Below, piece by piece: positions 33,048 to 43,163 of a DNA stretch of 64,000 nucleotides (within the stretch, counting starts at the first letter, position 1; every line of letters begins with the position of its first letter). The translations under genes and the position numbers were made by a program. The notes below the pieces were generated by a model. The model had not been told where the DNA came from, did not search any database, and saw only the letters and a program-made list of their open reading frames with translations. The stretch is from Porites lobata. Taxonomy: Eukaryota > Cnidaria > Anthozoa > Scleractinia > Poritidae. The stretch is taken from contig CALNXK010000079.1 in the NCBI GenBank assembly GCA_942486035.1, forward strand, positions 1,373,001 to 1,437,000, read 5' to 3'.

Positions 33048-33932
33048 CTAGTTACAGATGACCACCAAAGATTCTTTCTTTTTTCCAAACAATTTTCCGT
33101 CTTTAACAAAAGTCAGATCTCTGATAAATGACAACATTTCTTCAACAAACTCTTTGTCCTCAGTATTACGAAAATTTTCCGTTTGCGTCAAGAAGTCGAG
33201 TAGCAGATTTCCTTCGATTGAATGCGGATCAAAGACCTCGGTGACATCAATTGAATATTCCTGGTCATGAACCTCAATCTTCAATCCGTTTCTGTTGGCA
33301 ATCTGGATCATTTTATCAACTACGTCGTAAATCTCACTGCCCACATGCCACTGCAGTTTTTGCTGCAGTTTTGAAAGAACGCTACAAGCGAGATCTCGCC
33401 TGGCCGCGATACAGATTATTTTTCCTTTATCGCTAAGTTCTTTTTCAAAACAATGCAGTAGAGCTTTCTCGAAGTCTAAAAAATATATACTGTGTATGAA
33501 ATGTACGATGTCGAAACTGAGGGGTTCTCTGTGGCTTTGTTGATACTCTTCAAGGGACTGTTGACAGATGTCAAAAGCCGTTTTCCCATCGTCTAGCGGA
33601 CTTGGTAGATTTTCAATGGCTGCTTTGTACAGGCCACACGAAAATAGGTTAGGTTCAACGGCTCGGTTGAAGATCTTCACATTGCGCCAGAGGTCTGTCT
33701 TTATCAATTCTTCCTTGATTACTCTTAGGAAAGACAAATCGGTCTGCCCATTTCCACTTCCAATGCTTAAAATATTTAAGCTTCGTTCCTGGAGAATCTT
33801 CATCGGTAGCAATGACGGTATATGCAATTGTAGAAGATGATTAATCTTTTCAGTTTGCCCTGATTTATCTAAAAACACGCGATAACTTTTCAAGTAAGGA
33901 TTTCCACTGGTTGCAAAGAGAGACGATGTCAT
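33048..33932 (-). CDS. HNMT-like methyltransferase, copy 2
   Basis: A complete 294-residue single-exon class I SAM-dependent methyltransferase of the histamine N-methyltransferase family (human HNMT is 292 residues). It is expected to act in the cytosol on a small amine or imidazole-like substrate. Landmarks: FLDKSGQTEK with Glu28; SAM motif I NILSIGSGNG at 53-62; acidic AVEPN loop with Glu93; DIVHFIHSIYF at 141-151; and the family signature GNLLLDFLTQTENF at 241-254. The start is chosen because the N-terminus aligns with HNMT and no intron signal is seen. Copy-specific residues include Trp82 and Leu127. Candidate TATA-like sequences lie 60-80 bp upstream. The substrate is not known, because several histamine-contact residues differ. 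Confidence 0.88.
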   Translation of the reverse strand: MTSSLFATSGNPYLKSYRVFLDKSGQTEKINHLLQLHIPSLLPMKILQERSLNILSIGSGNGQTDLSFLRVIKEELIKTDLWRNVKIFNRAVEPNLFSCGLYKAAIENLPSPLDDGKTAFDICQQSLEEYQQSHREPLSFDIVHFIHSIYFLDFEKALLHCFEKELSDKGKIICIAARRDLACSVLSKLQQKLQWHVGSEIYDVVDKMIQIANRNGLKIEVHDQEYSIDVTEVFDPHSIEGNLLLDFLTQTENFRNTEDKEFVEEMLSFIRDLTFVKDGKLFGKKKESLVVICN

Positions 33933-34642
33933 TTTCCGCTGTTGCGTAGTTTTTCTTTACTGAAAAGGTGACCGAGTTTCAGCAGAGCTTCCAATATAGT
34001 TTTGTCTGTGGCGCAGGCTAATATAGCGCGGAAAAACGACAAACGCCAACAAATGACCACACGTAGAATATTATGAGGCGTTGCGTTACGGCCTGTTTGA
34101 AGATATGATGGATTCTATGGGTAAGGTTAAGGTTAAGACGTAAACAAGAAAGTGCTAGAGGATAAACTCGTAAATAGCTAATACTCCACCCTTTCCAGTA
34201 CAGGAGAACAAACACGCAGTACTGAAAAGAAAACCTGTGAGGGCTAGGGCCCAGGTCCGTTGGTAATAACAATAACACACATGTACTACAGAGGCGAAGT
34301 CCAGCAGAGCGGACATGAAGAAAATTTACATCGCCCTCACTTACTTTAGTGCAGTGCTCGACTTTCAGAAAAAAAATTCGGGCCAGCTGGCCCGCTAAAC
34401 CCTAAACACAAACACGAAGCTTCAAGCTAAAAAGCAACGATTATTAAAGCCATCCTAGAAGAGAAACAGCAGCTAGTGGAGGAAAAAGATGCAGATAATA
34501 TAAGGAAAGTACTTTGTAAATCATTCATTCAGTGGTTTTAAGAATTAAATTTGTGTTGTTATAACTACCGAGTGGACTGTTTTGGTTCGTTCCGGTTATT
34601 CTTTTGTTGCTGTTGAAGAGAAAGTCTAGAAATATAACAAAA

Positions 34643-34817
34643 CACCTAATGTCAGGTCCCTTGGGAAACCAGTTAGTATTGTTTTCCTTCGAGTCCTGAT
34701 ATTTCCAATTATTGTTTTCCCTCGAGTCCTGATGTTTCTCTCGACTTCGTCTCGGGAAACATCAGGACTCTCGGGAAAACAAAACTAACTTTTTCCCTCG
34801 GGATCTGACATTAAGTG
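34643..34817. mobile_element. 175 bp palindromic element, second copy
   Basis: The same element as 20613-20787, beginning CACCTAATGTCAG and ending CTGACATTAAGTG, in the paralogous block. Confidence 0.65.
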
Positions 34818-34825
34818 TAAAATAT

Positions 34826-35340
34826 ATAGAAGATATTACACGGTGGCGCGAAGATATGAATTTTATTTTCGAGTGGCAAAACAATATTTTACGAACGAGC
34901 GCAGCGAGTGAGTAAAATATTGTTTTTGCCACGAGAAAATAAAATTCATTTCTTCAAGCCGCCGTGTAATGTTCTCTTTATTATATAGACAAAAAGACAT
35001 CGATAAAATAATAGATTTTTATTCGGCAAAAAGTAATTGTGACGGCTCAAATTTACAGTACAGCGATATAAGACATTGTTTACAATAATCTTTAGAAATA
35101 CCACTGAGCTGAACAGGGCTCTACAATGACGAAATATAAGCAAAGCTTTGAAAAATGTGTAATTAAAATTCAAAGGACGCAAGACGCCTATAAATTTTGG
35201 AGGGAAATTACCGAAATTACGTCATAGATAAACTCACGTGTGAGATTATGGAAAATAAACCACTCGGGTCCCGGATGGAGTTTTTATCAATTTTACGAGT
35301 GGTATATTTTCCAGTAAAACACTCGTGTCTATATGATAAA
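34826..35340. mobile_element. Foldback element insertion of about 515 bp
   Basis: Relative to the empty paralog (gtgtaaaatataagtcg near 20785-20800), about 515 bp are inserted here. It starts with a long inverted pair: gatattacacggtggcgcg and the arms aatttattttcgagtggc and aaacaatattttac are mirrored around 34905 and end ccgccgtgtaatgttc near 34979. The rest has TATA-flanked ends (tatatag and ctatatga). No coding sequence. Confidence 0.6.
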
Positions 35341-37338
35341 AGTCGATATGACTTGATATGACTTGTAGGAGAAACAAATTCCGAAGTTAAATAGGTACGC
35401 GGTGGCTACAACCAGCCGTTGTCAATTGATAACAATCGAAGCGGTTACAGAAAAAGAAACCGATTGTTATCGATAGAACCAAAATGATCAGTAACAAGCA
35501 TTATTATTCATTCAAAATATTTCCCCGATTCTGATTGGCTAAAAGCACACGTTTAATTCACCATAACCAGTTACTGATGACCAAATTTGGAAGAATTTTG
35601 TGTTTAACGAGGAAATGACATGAAAAATGCAGCCTTCTACAGATTACTGAACCGTTAACCGAGAAGACCTGGGGACGAGGCTGAGTTGTTTTGGTTGTGA
35701 AAACAAAAATGGCCGACACTTCACTCGTTTCAAGTGTAAGTGCTGCAGCTGGAACTAGGCGAAGTAATAGTTAAAAACATAGCAAAAACAGCAAGAAGAC
35801 AACTCGGAGGGCGACATCTGCTATTTGGAGAATATTTGCGGAGCTAGACAAACCTAAACGTACACTATCGAAGATGAACTGAACATCGATGGATTGATGG
35901 AGGTAAGCTTGTTTTAGCTATGTTTTTAAACTAATATTGAATTCGGCTTTCGTATCATATGAAGAATTGTGGAGATCTTGGAGGGTGTAATCCTCCTCGG
36001 CCTACGGCCTCGACGGATAACACCCCCATAATTCTTCATAAGATACTCAGCCTCATTCATTAACTGTTAAATAACTGATCCTGAACAGTATACGGTTCAG
36101 ATATCCTGAAAATCTCGTAAACAATTTTACTTCAGCCACTAGTCAAGGAGTAGTCTTCATGGCGTTCCATTTGTGGTTTTGCTGTTTTCATAGATTCTGA
36201 GATGTCGATTCAATCTCCCCCTGGAGAGGTGACGGTTGTGCTCCTTATAGTGGCGAATGTAAGGAGGCTCCACCCAGAAGGGGTATACCTTTTTAAGGCT
36301 TCAAGAATATAAAAAGGTAAGCATTTCACAAGTGTATAAAAGAGTAGGGAAATCTATTGTTTAGGTCTGTAAAGGGACCTAAAAGGGCTAACAAATGCAT
36401 CTCACGGCTATGAAAAAGACAAGAAACTTCCTGGTTTAGTGATTTATTCATATTTGAAAGACGGTGTATGTACAGCAGATCTAAACTAAGTATGTGAAAG
36501 GGGTACTATTTGTCAATAGAATGCATACGAAAGGGATACATTCTCACGTCAAAAATGGTAAATAAAAATGTGAGGCGTTGGACCTCCGGGTGGAGCCTCC
36601 CCGTATAAAGCTTTGTTGAGTGCCCCATTCCCCGAATTCAATTCGGCGCTGTCGACTACATCTAAACCTTTTTGTCGTGTTTCTGTTTTTGTTCTTAAAC
36701 TTTTTTATGGATTGAAAGTATTGCACACTTTAACAACTCAATGATTCAAAAATACCGTACAAGCAACATCGCGTCAATGCTGAACTCCTTAAAAGACAAG
36801 TCTTTTCTGATAATAGGCGATAGCAATCGATATCAGAAATCGATACTAATCGATGATTGAAATCAATTGTTATTGATTGGTATCGATTATCGGTTTATCA
36901 ATAGACCACGCCTAATTATAATTAAATCAGTTCATCGCAAATTATGATTTGAAAGTGAAAGATACTGTTTACCAAAACAAAACAGAAAAACCTGAGAGTA
37001 TGTCAGAGTTGTTCCTCTAGCTTTTCCTGTTTACACATCGTGATCAACATAAAGATCTTACGCAACAATTTATAAATGATACGAAAACTAAATATACTGA
37101 TTTATATTTATTTATTTACTTATGTGTTATAACTCACAAAGGTTTCCCATCACTGTGAATAAAGAATAAATTAATGTTTGGCCTCCTCAATCTGAAGAAT
37201 TAAGGATTTTATAATTTAAGAAACATCTTGAACTAGAGACTACGGTCAAGCTGGGGCAACGTAATCACCTCAGTCGCTAAGCAGAAAATAAACAGAAAAC
37301 AATACAATTTCAAAAAAACCTCACGATAGTTTGTGTTA

Positions 37339-38223
37339 CTAGTTAAAGATGACCACCAAAGATTCTTTCTTTTCTCCAAACAATTTTCCGTCTTTAACAA
37401 AAGTCAGATCTCTGATAAATGACAACATTTCGTCAACAAACTCTTTGTCCTCAGTATTACGAAAATTTTCCGTTTGCGTCAAGAAGTCGAGTAGCAGATT
37501 TCCTTCGGTTGAATGCGGATCAAAGACCTCGGTGACATCAATTGAATATTCTTGGTCATGAACCTCAATCTTCAATCCGTTTTTGTTGGCAATCTGGATC
37601 ATTTTGTCGACTACGTCGTAAATCTCACTGCCCACATGCCACTGAAATTTTTGCTGCAGTTTTGACGCAACGTTACAAATGAGATCTCGCCTGGACGCGA
37701 TACAGATTATTTTTCCTTTACTGCTAAGTTCTTTTCCAAAACAATGCAGTAGAGCTTTCTCGATGTCTACAAAATATATGCTGTGTATGAAATGTATGAT
37801 GTCGAAACTGAGGGGTTCTCTGTAGCTTTGTTGATACTCTTCAAAAGACTGCTGACAGATGTCAAAAGCCGTTTTCCCATCGTCTAGCGGACTTGGTAAA
37901 TTTTCAATGGCTGCTTTGTACAGGCCACACGAAGATAGGTTAGGTTCAACGGCTCGGTTGAAGATCTTCACATTGCGCCCGAGGTCTGTCTTTATCAATT
38001 CTTCCTTGATCACTCTTAGGAAAGACAAATCGGTTTGCCCATTTCCACTTCCAATGCTTAAAATATTTAAGCTTCGTTCCTGGAGAGTCTTCATCGGTAC
38101 CAATGGCGGTATATGCAGTTGTAGAAGATCATTAATCTTCTCAGTTTGCCTTGATTTATCTAAAAACACGCGATGACTTTTGGAGTAAGGATTTCCACTG
38201 GTTGCAAAGAGAGACGATGTCAT
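37339..38223 (-). CDS. HNMT-like methyltransferase, copy 3
   Basis: A full-length 294-residue single-exon copy. It has Glu28, SAM motif I LSIGSGNGQTD, the VEPN loop, DIIHFIHSIYF and GNLLLDFLTQTENF. Copy-specific changes are Tyr for His in QQSYREP (about residue 134), Gly for Glu in CFGKEL (about 163), Phe for Leu in QQKFQWH, and a Phe-Asn C-terminus. A TATA-like ctatattgg is on the minus strand at about 38283-38290, some 65 bp before the ATG. A minus-strand AATAAA lies near 37118, about 220 bp past the stop. Its upstream flank is shared with copy 6. It is likely functional; the substrate is unknown. Confidence 0.88.
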   Translation of the reverse strand: MTSSLFATSGNPYSKSHRVFLDKSRQTEKINDLLQLHIPPLVPMKTLQERSLNILSIGSGNGQTDLSFLRVIKEELIKTDLGRNVKIFNRAVEPNLSSCGLYKAAIENLPSPLDDGKTAFDICQQSFEEYQQSYREPLSFDIIHFIHSIYFVDIEKALLHCFGKELSSKGKIICIASRRDLICNVASKLQQKFQWHVGSEIYDVVDKMIQIANKNGLKIEVHDQEYSIDVTEVFDPHSTEGNLLLDFLTQTENFRNTEDKEFVDEMLSFIRDLTFVKDGKLFGEKKESLVVIFN

Positions 38224-38648
38224 TTTCCGCTGTTGCGTAGTTTTTCTTTACTGAAAAGGTGACCGAGTTTCAGCAGAGCCTCCAATATAGTTTTGTCTGT
38301 GGCGCAGGCTAATATAACGCGAAAAAACGACAAACGCAAACAAATAACCACACGTAGAATATTATGAGCCGTTGCGTTACGGCCTGTTTGAAGAAAGGAT
38401 GGATTGTATGGGTAAGGTTAAGGTTAAGACGTAAACAAGAAAGTGCTAGTGGATAAAGTCGTAAATAGCTAATACTCCACCCTTTCCAGTACAGGAGAAT
38501 AAACACGCAGTACTTAAAAGAAAACCTGTGAGGGCTAGGTCCCAGGTCCCAGGTCCGCTAGTAATAACAATAACACACATGTACTGCAGAGGCGAAGTCC
38601 AGCAGAGCGGACATGAAGAAAATTTACACGCCCTCACTTACTTCAGTG

Positions 38649-39222
38649 CAGTGCTCGACTTTCAGAAAAAAAAAATCGGGCCAGCTGGCCCCCAAGTTTT
38701 CATTTTTGGTCGTCAGAACAAGTATTCTGGTTCCAAAAATTATATTTAAGAATTAATTTAAATTAACATCTTTTACTTTGCCTTAACAGAAAAAGAGTGC
38801 TTTAGAGTTCCTTTTGAACTTTCTTTTGAGCGGTTTTCGCTCGAGGCTCGATCCAGAGTTCGGGAAAACGAGCCCGCACTCAAGCGTAATTTTCCTCAAA
38901 CAGGTATTCAAACTTAAGGCTCAGGAAATCATAAGAATAATCCGTTAGAGTGTTGAAATCGTTAAAGCGTTTAGACAGATCGTTAGACGGTTTGGACAAA
39001 CCGCTAGAGCGTTTGGGCAAAACGTTAGAGCGTTAGAAAACCGGTTAGCTATCGGTTAGTTTTGTGAAGGACAACGTACGGATTATCATTAGTGTACTTT
39101 TTCCCCAAGAAGAAAGTCACCTATCTTGGGGGCCAGGTTGGCGACCAGGCGTGAAAATTTGGTCGCCACTGAGTAAAACCTGGTCGCATTGGCGACCCAA
39201 CAGGTCGCAACGTCGAGCCCTG
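38649..39222. mobile_element. Non-autonomous hAT-like element with CAGNGCTCGA ends
   Basis: The left end CAGTGCTCGACTTTC and the right end reversed CAGGGCTCGACGTTGC are related inverted termini. The right part holds the GGTCGCCA-type repeats seen in the element at 41791. No clean target duplication was found. It has no coding capacity. Confidence 0.5.
38951..39062. repeat. Degenerate minisatellite of CGTTAGAGCG units
   Basis: Roughly 22 bp units built on cgttagagcgtttgg-acaaa are repeated about five times with many substitutions. Also present at about 54507-54625. Confidence 0.6.
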
Positions 39223-39390
39223 TAAAGTGAAAAAAACGTACGCAGAGAGTTGTATCTTTTTCCAAAGGACAATGTGTGTTTCCCTGACTAGCCAGGGGCA
39301 GAGCTGCTCTAGCCAATGATGTCAGTCGTTTTTTTCTATCGTAAGACCAGACTTTTCACCGTTGTCGCTGTCATGGCTTCTTAAGCTACG

Positions 39391-39795
39391 TACAAACGGA
39401 CGCAACAACTTTCAACATTGTTGGCCAGCAATGTTGGGAGTTGTTGCGTCCGTGTTGGCAGTCAAGTGCAAACGGATGCAACAACTCCCAACAATATTGT
39501 TATCTACAGTGCATCGTGGGAAGGATACAACCCATACGACTTTGTAAACTCTACTGGACGACTTGTGTATGAAACAGTTTTGGAAGGACACCATGTGTAA
39601 TGCACGTGCGTGAAACCACGCTTCGGCGATCACGGACCAAAAGATATGTTGGGAGTTGCTGGTTCAAAAGTTTGACCGGTTTCAAACTTAACGCGACAAC
39701 TCCCAACAACATGCAACATGGTGTGCAAACGGACCCAACATGTAACATCCAACAATGTTGGAGGTTTTTGGCCAACAATGTTACGTCCGTTTGCA
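39391..39795. mobile_element. MITE rich in CAACAATGTTGG palindromes
   Basis: The ends TACAAACGGACGCAACA and, reversed, TGCAAACGGACGTAACA are inverted copies 405 bp apart. The interior repeats ttgggagttgttgcgtccg and its complement several times and can fold extensively. The second copy is at 54952-55357. Confidence 0.65.
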
Positions 39796-41790
39796 CGATT
39801 ACCCAGGGTTAGAGGGAGATGTGAATTCAGATTTAAATAACTGTCATCTACACATATAGATGATAAATTTAATTTATTTCAGTAATTTCAGCGCCTGGTA
39901 ATACGAACATTTCTTGTCTTGTTCATTCCTGTTTCTCTAATAAATATATACAATATAAAATAATTCAACTCTGAAATTACCTCAACCTCCAGTACCAGTA
40001 CAAGTTTGTAACGGAAACAAGATGGACTACCCAAAGACAAGTTCAAATACTAATTTTACCAGAATCAGTTATTAAACAAAAGGGCAACACAAACGAAGCG
40101 GCATTCCCCTTGCCATACATTTTAAAAGCTTATGAAAAGTATAATTACTGACTTAATATTGAACTGACATTAAACCTTGTCCTCCTAGAATCAACTCTGA
40201 CGATATGTAGCGCAGTTATAACTTCCCATGGTCTTTGGTTTTCCTTCGGTCCACAGATGCATCAGCGAAGATCACCATCTAACTGCGACAGACAGGCTAC
40301 GCTATGCTCCATCGTCCTCAGTCAGATCATAGAGAGTGTTTTAAATGAATGATTTCTACGAAATCAGTGTGGTATATACCTATTTGCTGTGCAACAATCG
40401 AATACAGTGAACTTGTTCTCGAACTGAAATCGGAGCTCCATAACTAACTTGAAGAGACCTAGCAGAAGAGTCTGAAGTGATGATCATGTGAATTATATAT
40501 AACTTGTGCCGCACGGTGAAGTAGACATTTCCAGCGCTGTTTTCGACGCTACAAAATGCAGCGGCCGAATTGCCGGTGTTGACATGTAAAGCACACTGAT
40601 TGCCACAATAAATATGCTTGACTCTTTAATTAACAGCAACAAAACCAGTGGTCTGTCAACGGAACCATCTTGGGTCTAGGCTTGTCCCAGTCCTACCGGG
40701 ACTGAGAAGCTGGACTTCAAGGTATCTTCAAGTGTCACCTGCACTATCGGCGTCTGCTTTCAGTTTATAGATAAGTTCCTTAATGTCCTTTCGCTTCTGC
40801 GCGATCTCTTCAAAACCAAACCAGTCGGTTTTCCTTATGGGAAAGGAGAAGTCCGTGATTGGATCCTGGCAAATCAGAAAGTGTATTTTGTTAGGGTTAG
40901 TTAGACGTTTTCACTACGTATGTGACAAAAACAAGTTTAGCTCTCTCATTCATGATTGCCCTTTGGTAATAATAGCGATCTTTCGATTTGACAACGACTA
41001 GATCGAGTATCACTGCGACTTGCTTGTGCTGAGCTCGAGGCCGAAGGCTGGAGGCTTGTTGTAAACCACGCAACGCAACTCATTGTACCAAATTATGATC
41101 GCCTATTTTGTCAAATTTAATCCCTGCATTTTTCTATTTGATTTAAACATATTTTCGTTGAAATTCAAACTTTGAGACCTAAATACAATTAAAACCAAAG
41201 CAAAATTCTGTTCAAAAACAAAATCAGATTTGACTTAATCTTTGTAAAGCATACAAGAAACTCTTCAATCAAATTCAACTCATCACGTTTAACCCTTGTG
41301 TAAGTATCATTCAATCTTTATGGGCAAGCTCAGCCTCAGCACACATTTGCTTTGGTCAGCCATCTGCGGGAGGATTCAGAAACGAACTTTCACGCCAAAC
41401 TTTAACATGCAGTGAAGCGTTAAGCTAGCCTATCTTCTAAGAATTCTGCAGCAGTCAACGTAAATTCGAAGATTTCACAGCTGACATTAACGAAACTATG
41501 AGTTTAGAACCGGTTAAATGCCTAGGAAGAACTTGCCTTTCCTGGTCTAGCTCTCTTTTTCCAGAATTGACGCTTGGCCCCGAAAACGAAGGGTGTTAAA
41601 AAGGATGAAGTTCGTAAATGAGCTCCGTAAGAAACAGCCAGGCTCCCAGACAGTATGGGCAGCGATCGCTACGTCCTTGCAATCCGAGAACCTGGAATAG
41701 ATTACTTGTAGATGATACCACAAGGGACGATTTGCAACGACGAGTTTTAGCGCAACACCGCGCTGCAGTGTTAGAACAATGCTGTAACTT

Positions 41791-42655
41791 CAGGGCTCGA
41801 AATTAAAAAAATCCTCTGGTCGCCTTTTGGCAACCAACTGGAGAAATATAGTCGCCAGATGCAAATTTTTAGTCGCCAGTTCGTGTAATGTAAATGACGC
41901 AGCTCGTAGTCAGGGCTTCTGATATTTCGCGCCGTCGCAGAGCCGCGAAATTCACAAAAACACGCAAAATACCGTGAAATTCGGTAGAAATCTTATCAAA
42001 TACATGTCTGTAAAACATATTTGAAACTTTTCTCAGCTATTGGGGCTATTTACTTGCCGTAAACTTGTAAATTTATCTTGAAACTTCGTCACTGAAACGT
42101 GCAAACAACGTCCCGAAACTCCGAAACTACCAGGCGTTGATTATGTTGCGAAAAACTGGGCACTAGCCATGATGTTAAAGGCTTTGCCATTGGTTCAGTT
42201 CTGGAACGTATTGTTGTTGAAAGAGCAAATGATGACTCTGTTAGAAAAACATTAAAAACGCTGGTCTGATTTTGACCGATTGATTTTCGGCTAAGTTTGC
42301 CGCGAAAATTCCGCGAATTTGCCCCTAAAAATCCCGCGAAATTTGTCTTTTTTTAAGCGACCTATCAGAAGCCCTGCATAGTATGGTGCGATCCATCAGA
42401 TTTGACAATATCGTGGACAGAAGTCGGTATAAATTTGGAGGTAAACTGGCTTTGTTTATGCGATTTGGCACATGTTTTATGATGAAAGCAAAGCAGGATA
42501 AAATGAAATGTTTGTTTTAACTCAACTCTGTTAATCTAAATCTAAATCATAGAGAAATCCGGTCGCCACTTTGGCGACTAAACTTGAATTTTTAGTCGCC
42601 AAGCAGAAAATGTTAGTCGCATTGGCGACCGTATCAGTCGCAATTTCGAGCCCTG
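41791..42655. mobile_element. Non-autonomous hAT-like element, outer
   Basis: Terminal inverted repeats CAGGGCTCGAAATT and AATTTCGAGCCCTG are perfect over 14 bp. Subterminal copies of GGTCGCC and AGTCGCC occur in both orientations. Comparison with 20085-20110 shows an uninterrupted sequence at the matching point. The expected 8 bp duplication is blurred (tgtaactt left, aaattactt right). It contains a second element at 41911-42376. Confidence 0.75.
41911..42376. mobile_element. Nested hAT-like MITE
   Basis: Perfect 14 bp ends CAGGGCTTCTGATA and TATCAGAAGCCCTG lie 466 bp apart, inside the outer element. The flanks cgtagt and catagt could be a worn target duplication. The interior is rich in CCGCGAAATT motifs and non-coding. 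Confidence 0.75.
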
Positions 42656-42864
42656 AAATTACTTTTCGTTGCGAATCATCCCGTGTAACATCAGGTCACA
42701 AACGTCGAACTAAATGTGCCGAAGTTAATACGAGATATTTGATCCGGGCCTAAGACGCACAGCCAATTATATCACGGCTTAACAAACAGATGACAACCAA
42801 CATCGAGAATAAACAACTCAGTTAGACTCTGATAAAAACTGACGTAAGTCGATATAGAGAGGAT

Positions 42865-42962
42865 ATTACATGGCCGCGCGGAGATACGAAATTTCTCTTC
42901 GAGTGTTGAAAAATATTTCAACACGAGAAGAGAAATTTCGTATCTCCAAGCGGCCATGTAAT
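42865..42962. repeat. 98 bp long hairpin at the start of a foldback insertion
   Basis: ATTACATGGCCGC at the left and GCGGCCATGTAAT at the right are followed inward by matching arms (gagatacgaaatttctcttc) around a short centre. It is the left part of an insertion extending to about 43163 that also contains a second mirrored pair (attttcacatgtgaaaataac). It resembles the insertion at 34826 at the equivalent paralogous position. Confidence 0.75.
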
Positions 42963-43163
42963 GTTCTATTTATTATATAACCACCAATGAAACACCAAAC
43001 CATTTCACTGAAACAGTTTTATCCTGCGAAAGGCGCGATTTATTATGTAGCCATAGGAACAGTGATATTTTCACATGTGAAAATAACATGTTATTTTCAC
43101 GTGTGAAGATATCATGTTTTCTCGCGAAAGCTCACCTGGTATTTCATTGGTGTTTATATAATA

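Larger units (their letters stand above)
33933..37338. other. Intergenic region between copies 2 and 3
   Basis: A truncated left end of the hAT-like element (cagtgctcgactttc, about 34346) passes abruptly into a segment collinear with 20380-22760 upstream of copy 1. Within it are the palindromic element 34643-34817 and a foldback insertion 34826-35340 that is absent at the matching point near 20790. A possible short exon remnant (KATIFKVIPEE type) occurs near 20400 and 34430 but is too short to assign. No intact gene is present. Confidence 0.5.
39839..42776. repeat. Intergenic duplication block, copy B (with nested insertions)
   Basis: Collinear with 18203-20218 but enlarged by the hAT-like element at 41791-42655. 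Open frames at 40783-41001 and 41618-41806 are shared with copy C but disrupted in copy A, so they are not annotated as genes. The second has a faint resemblance to the end of a LINE reverse transcriptase (QYGQRS), too weak to call. Confidence 0.8.

Noticed and set aside
41618..41806. Frame with QYGQRSLRPCNPRTWN resembling the end of LINE reverse transcriptases
   Set aside because: Too short, disrupted in block A, and the resemblance is limited to a few residues.
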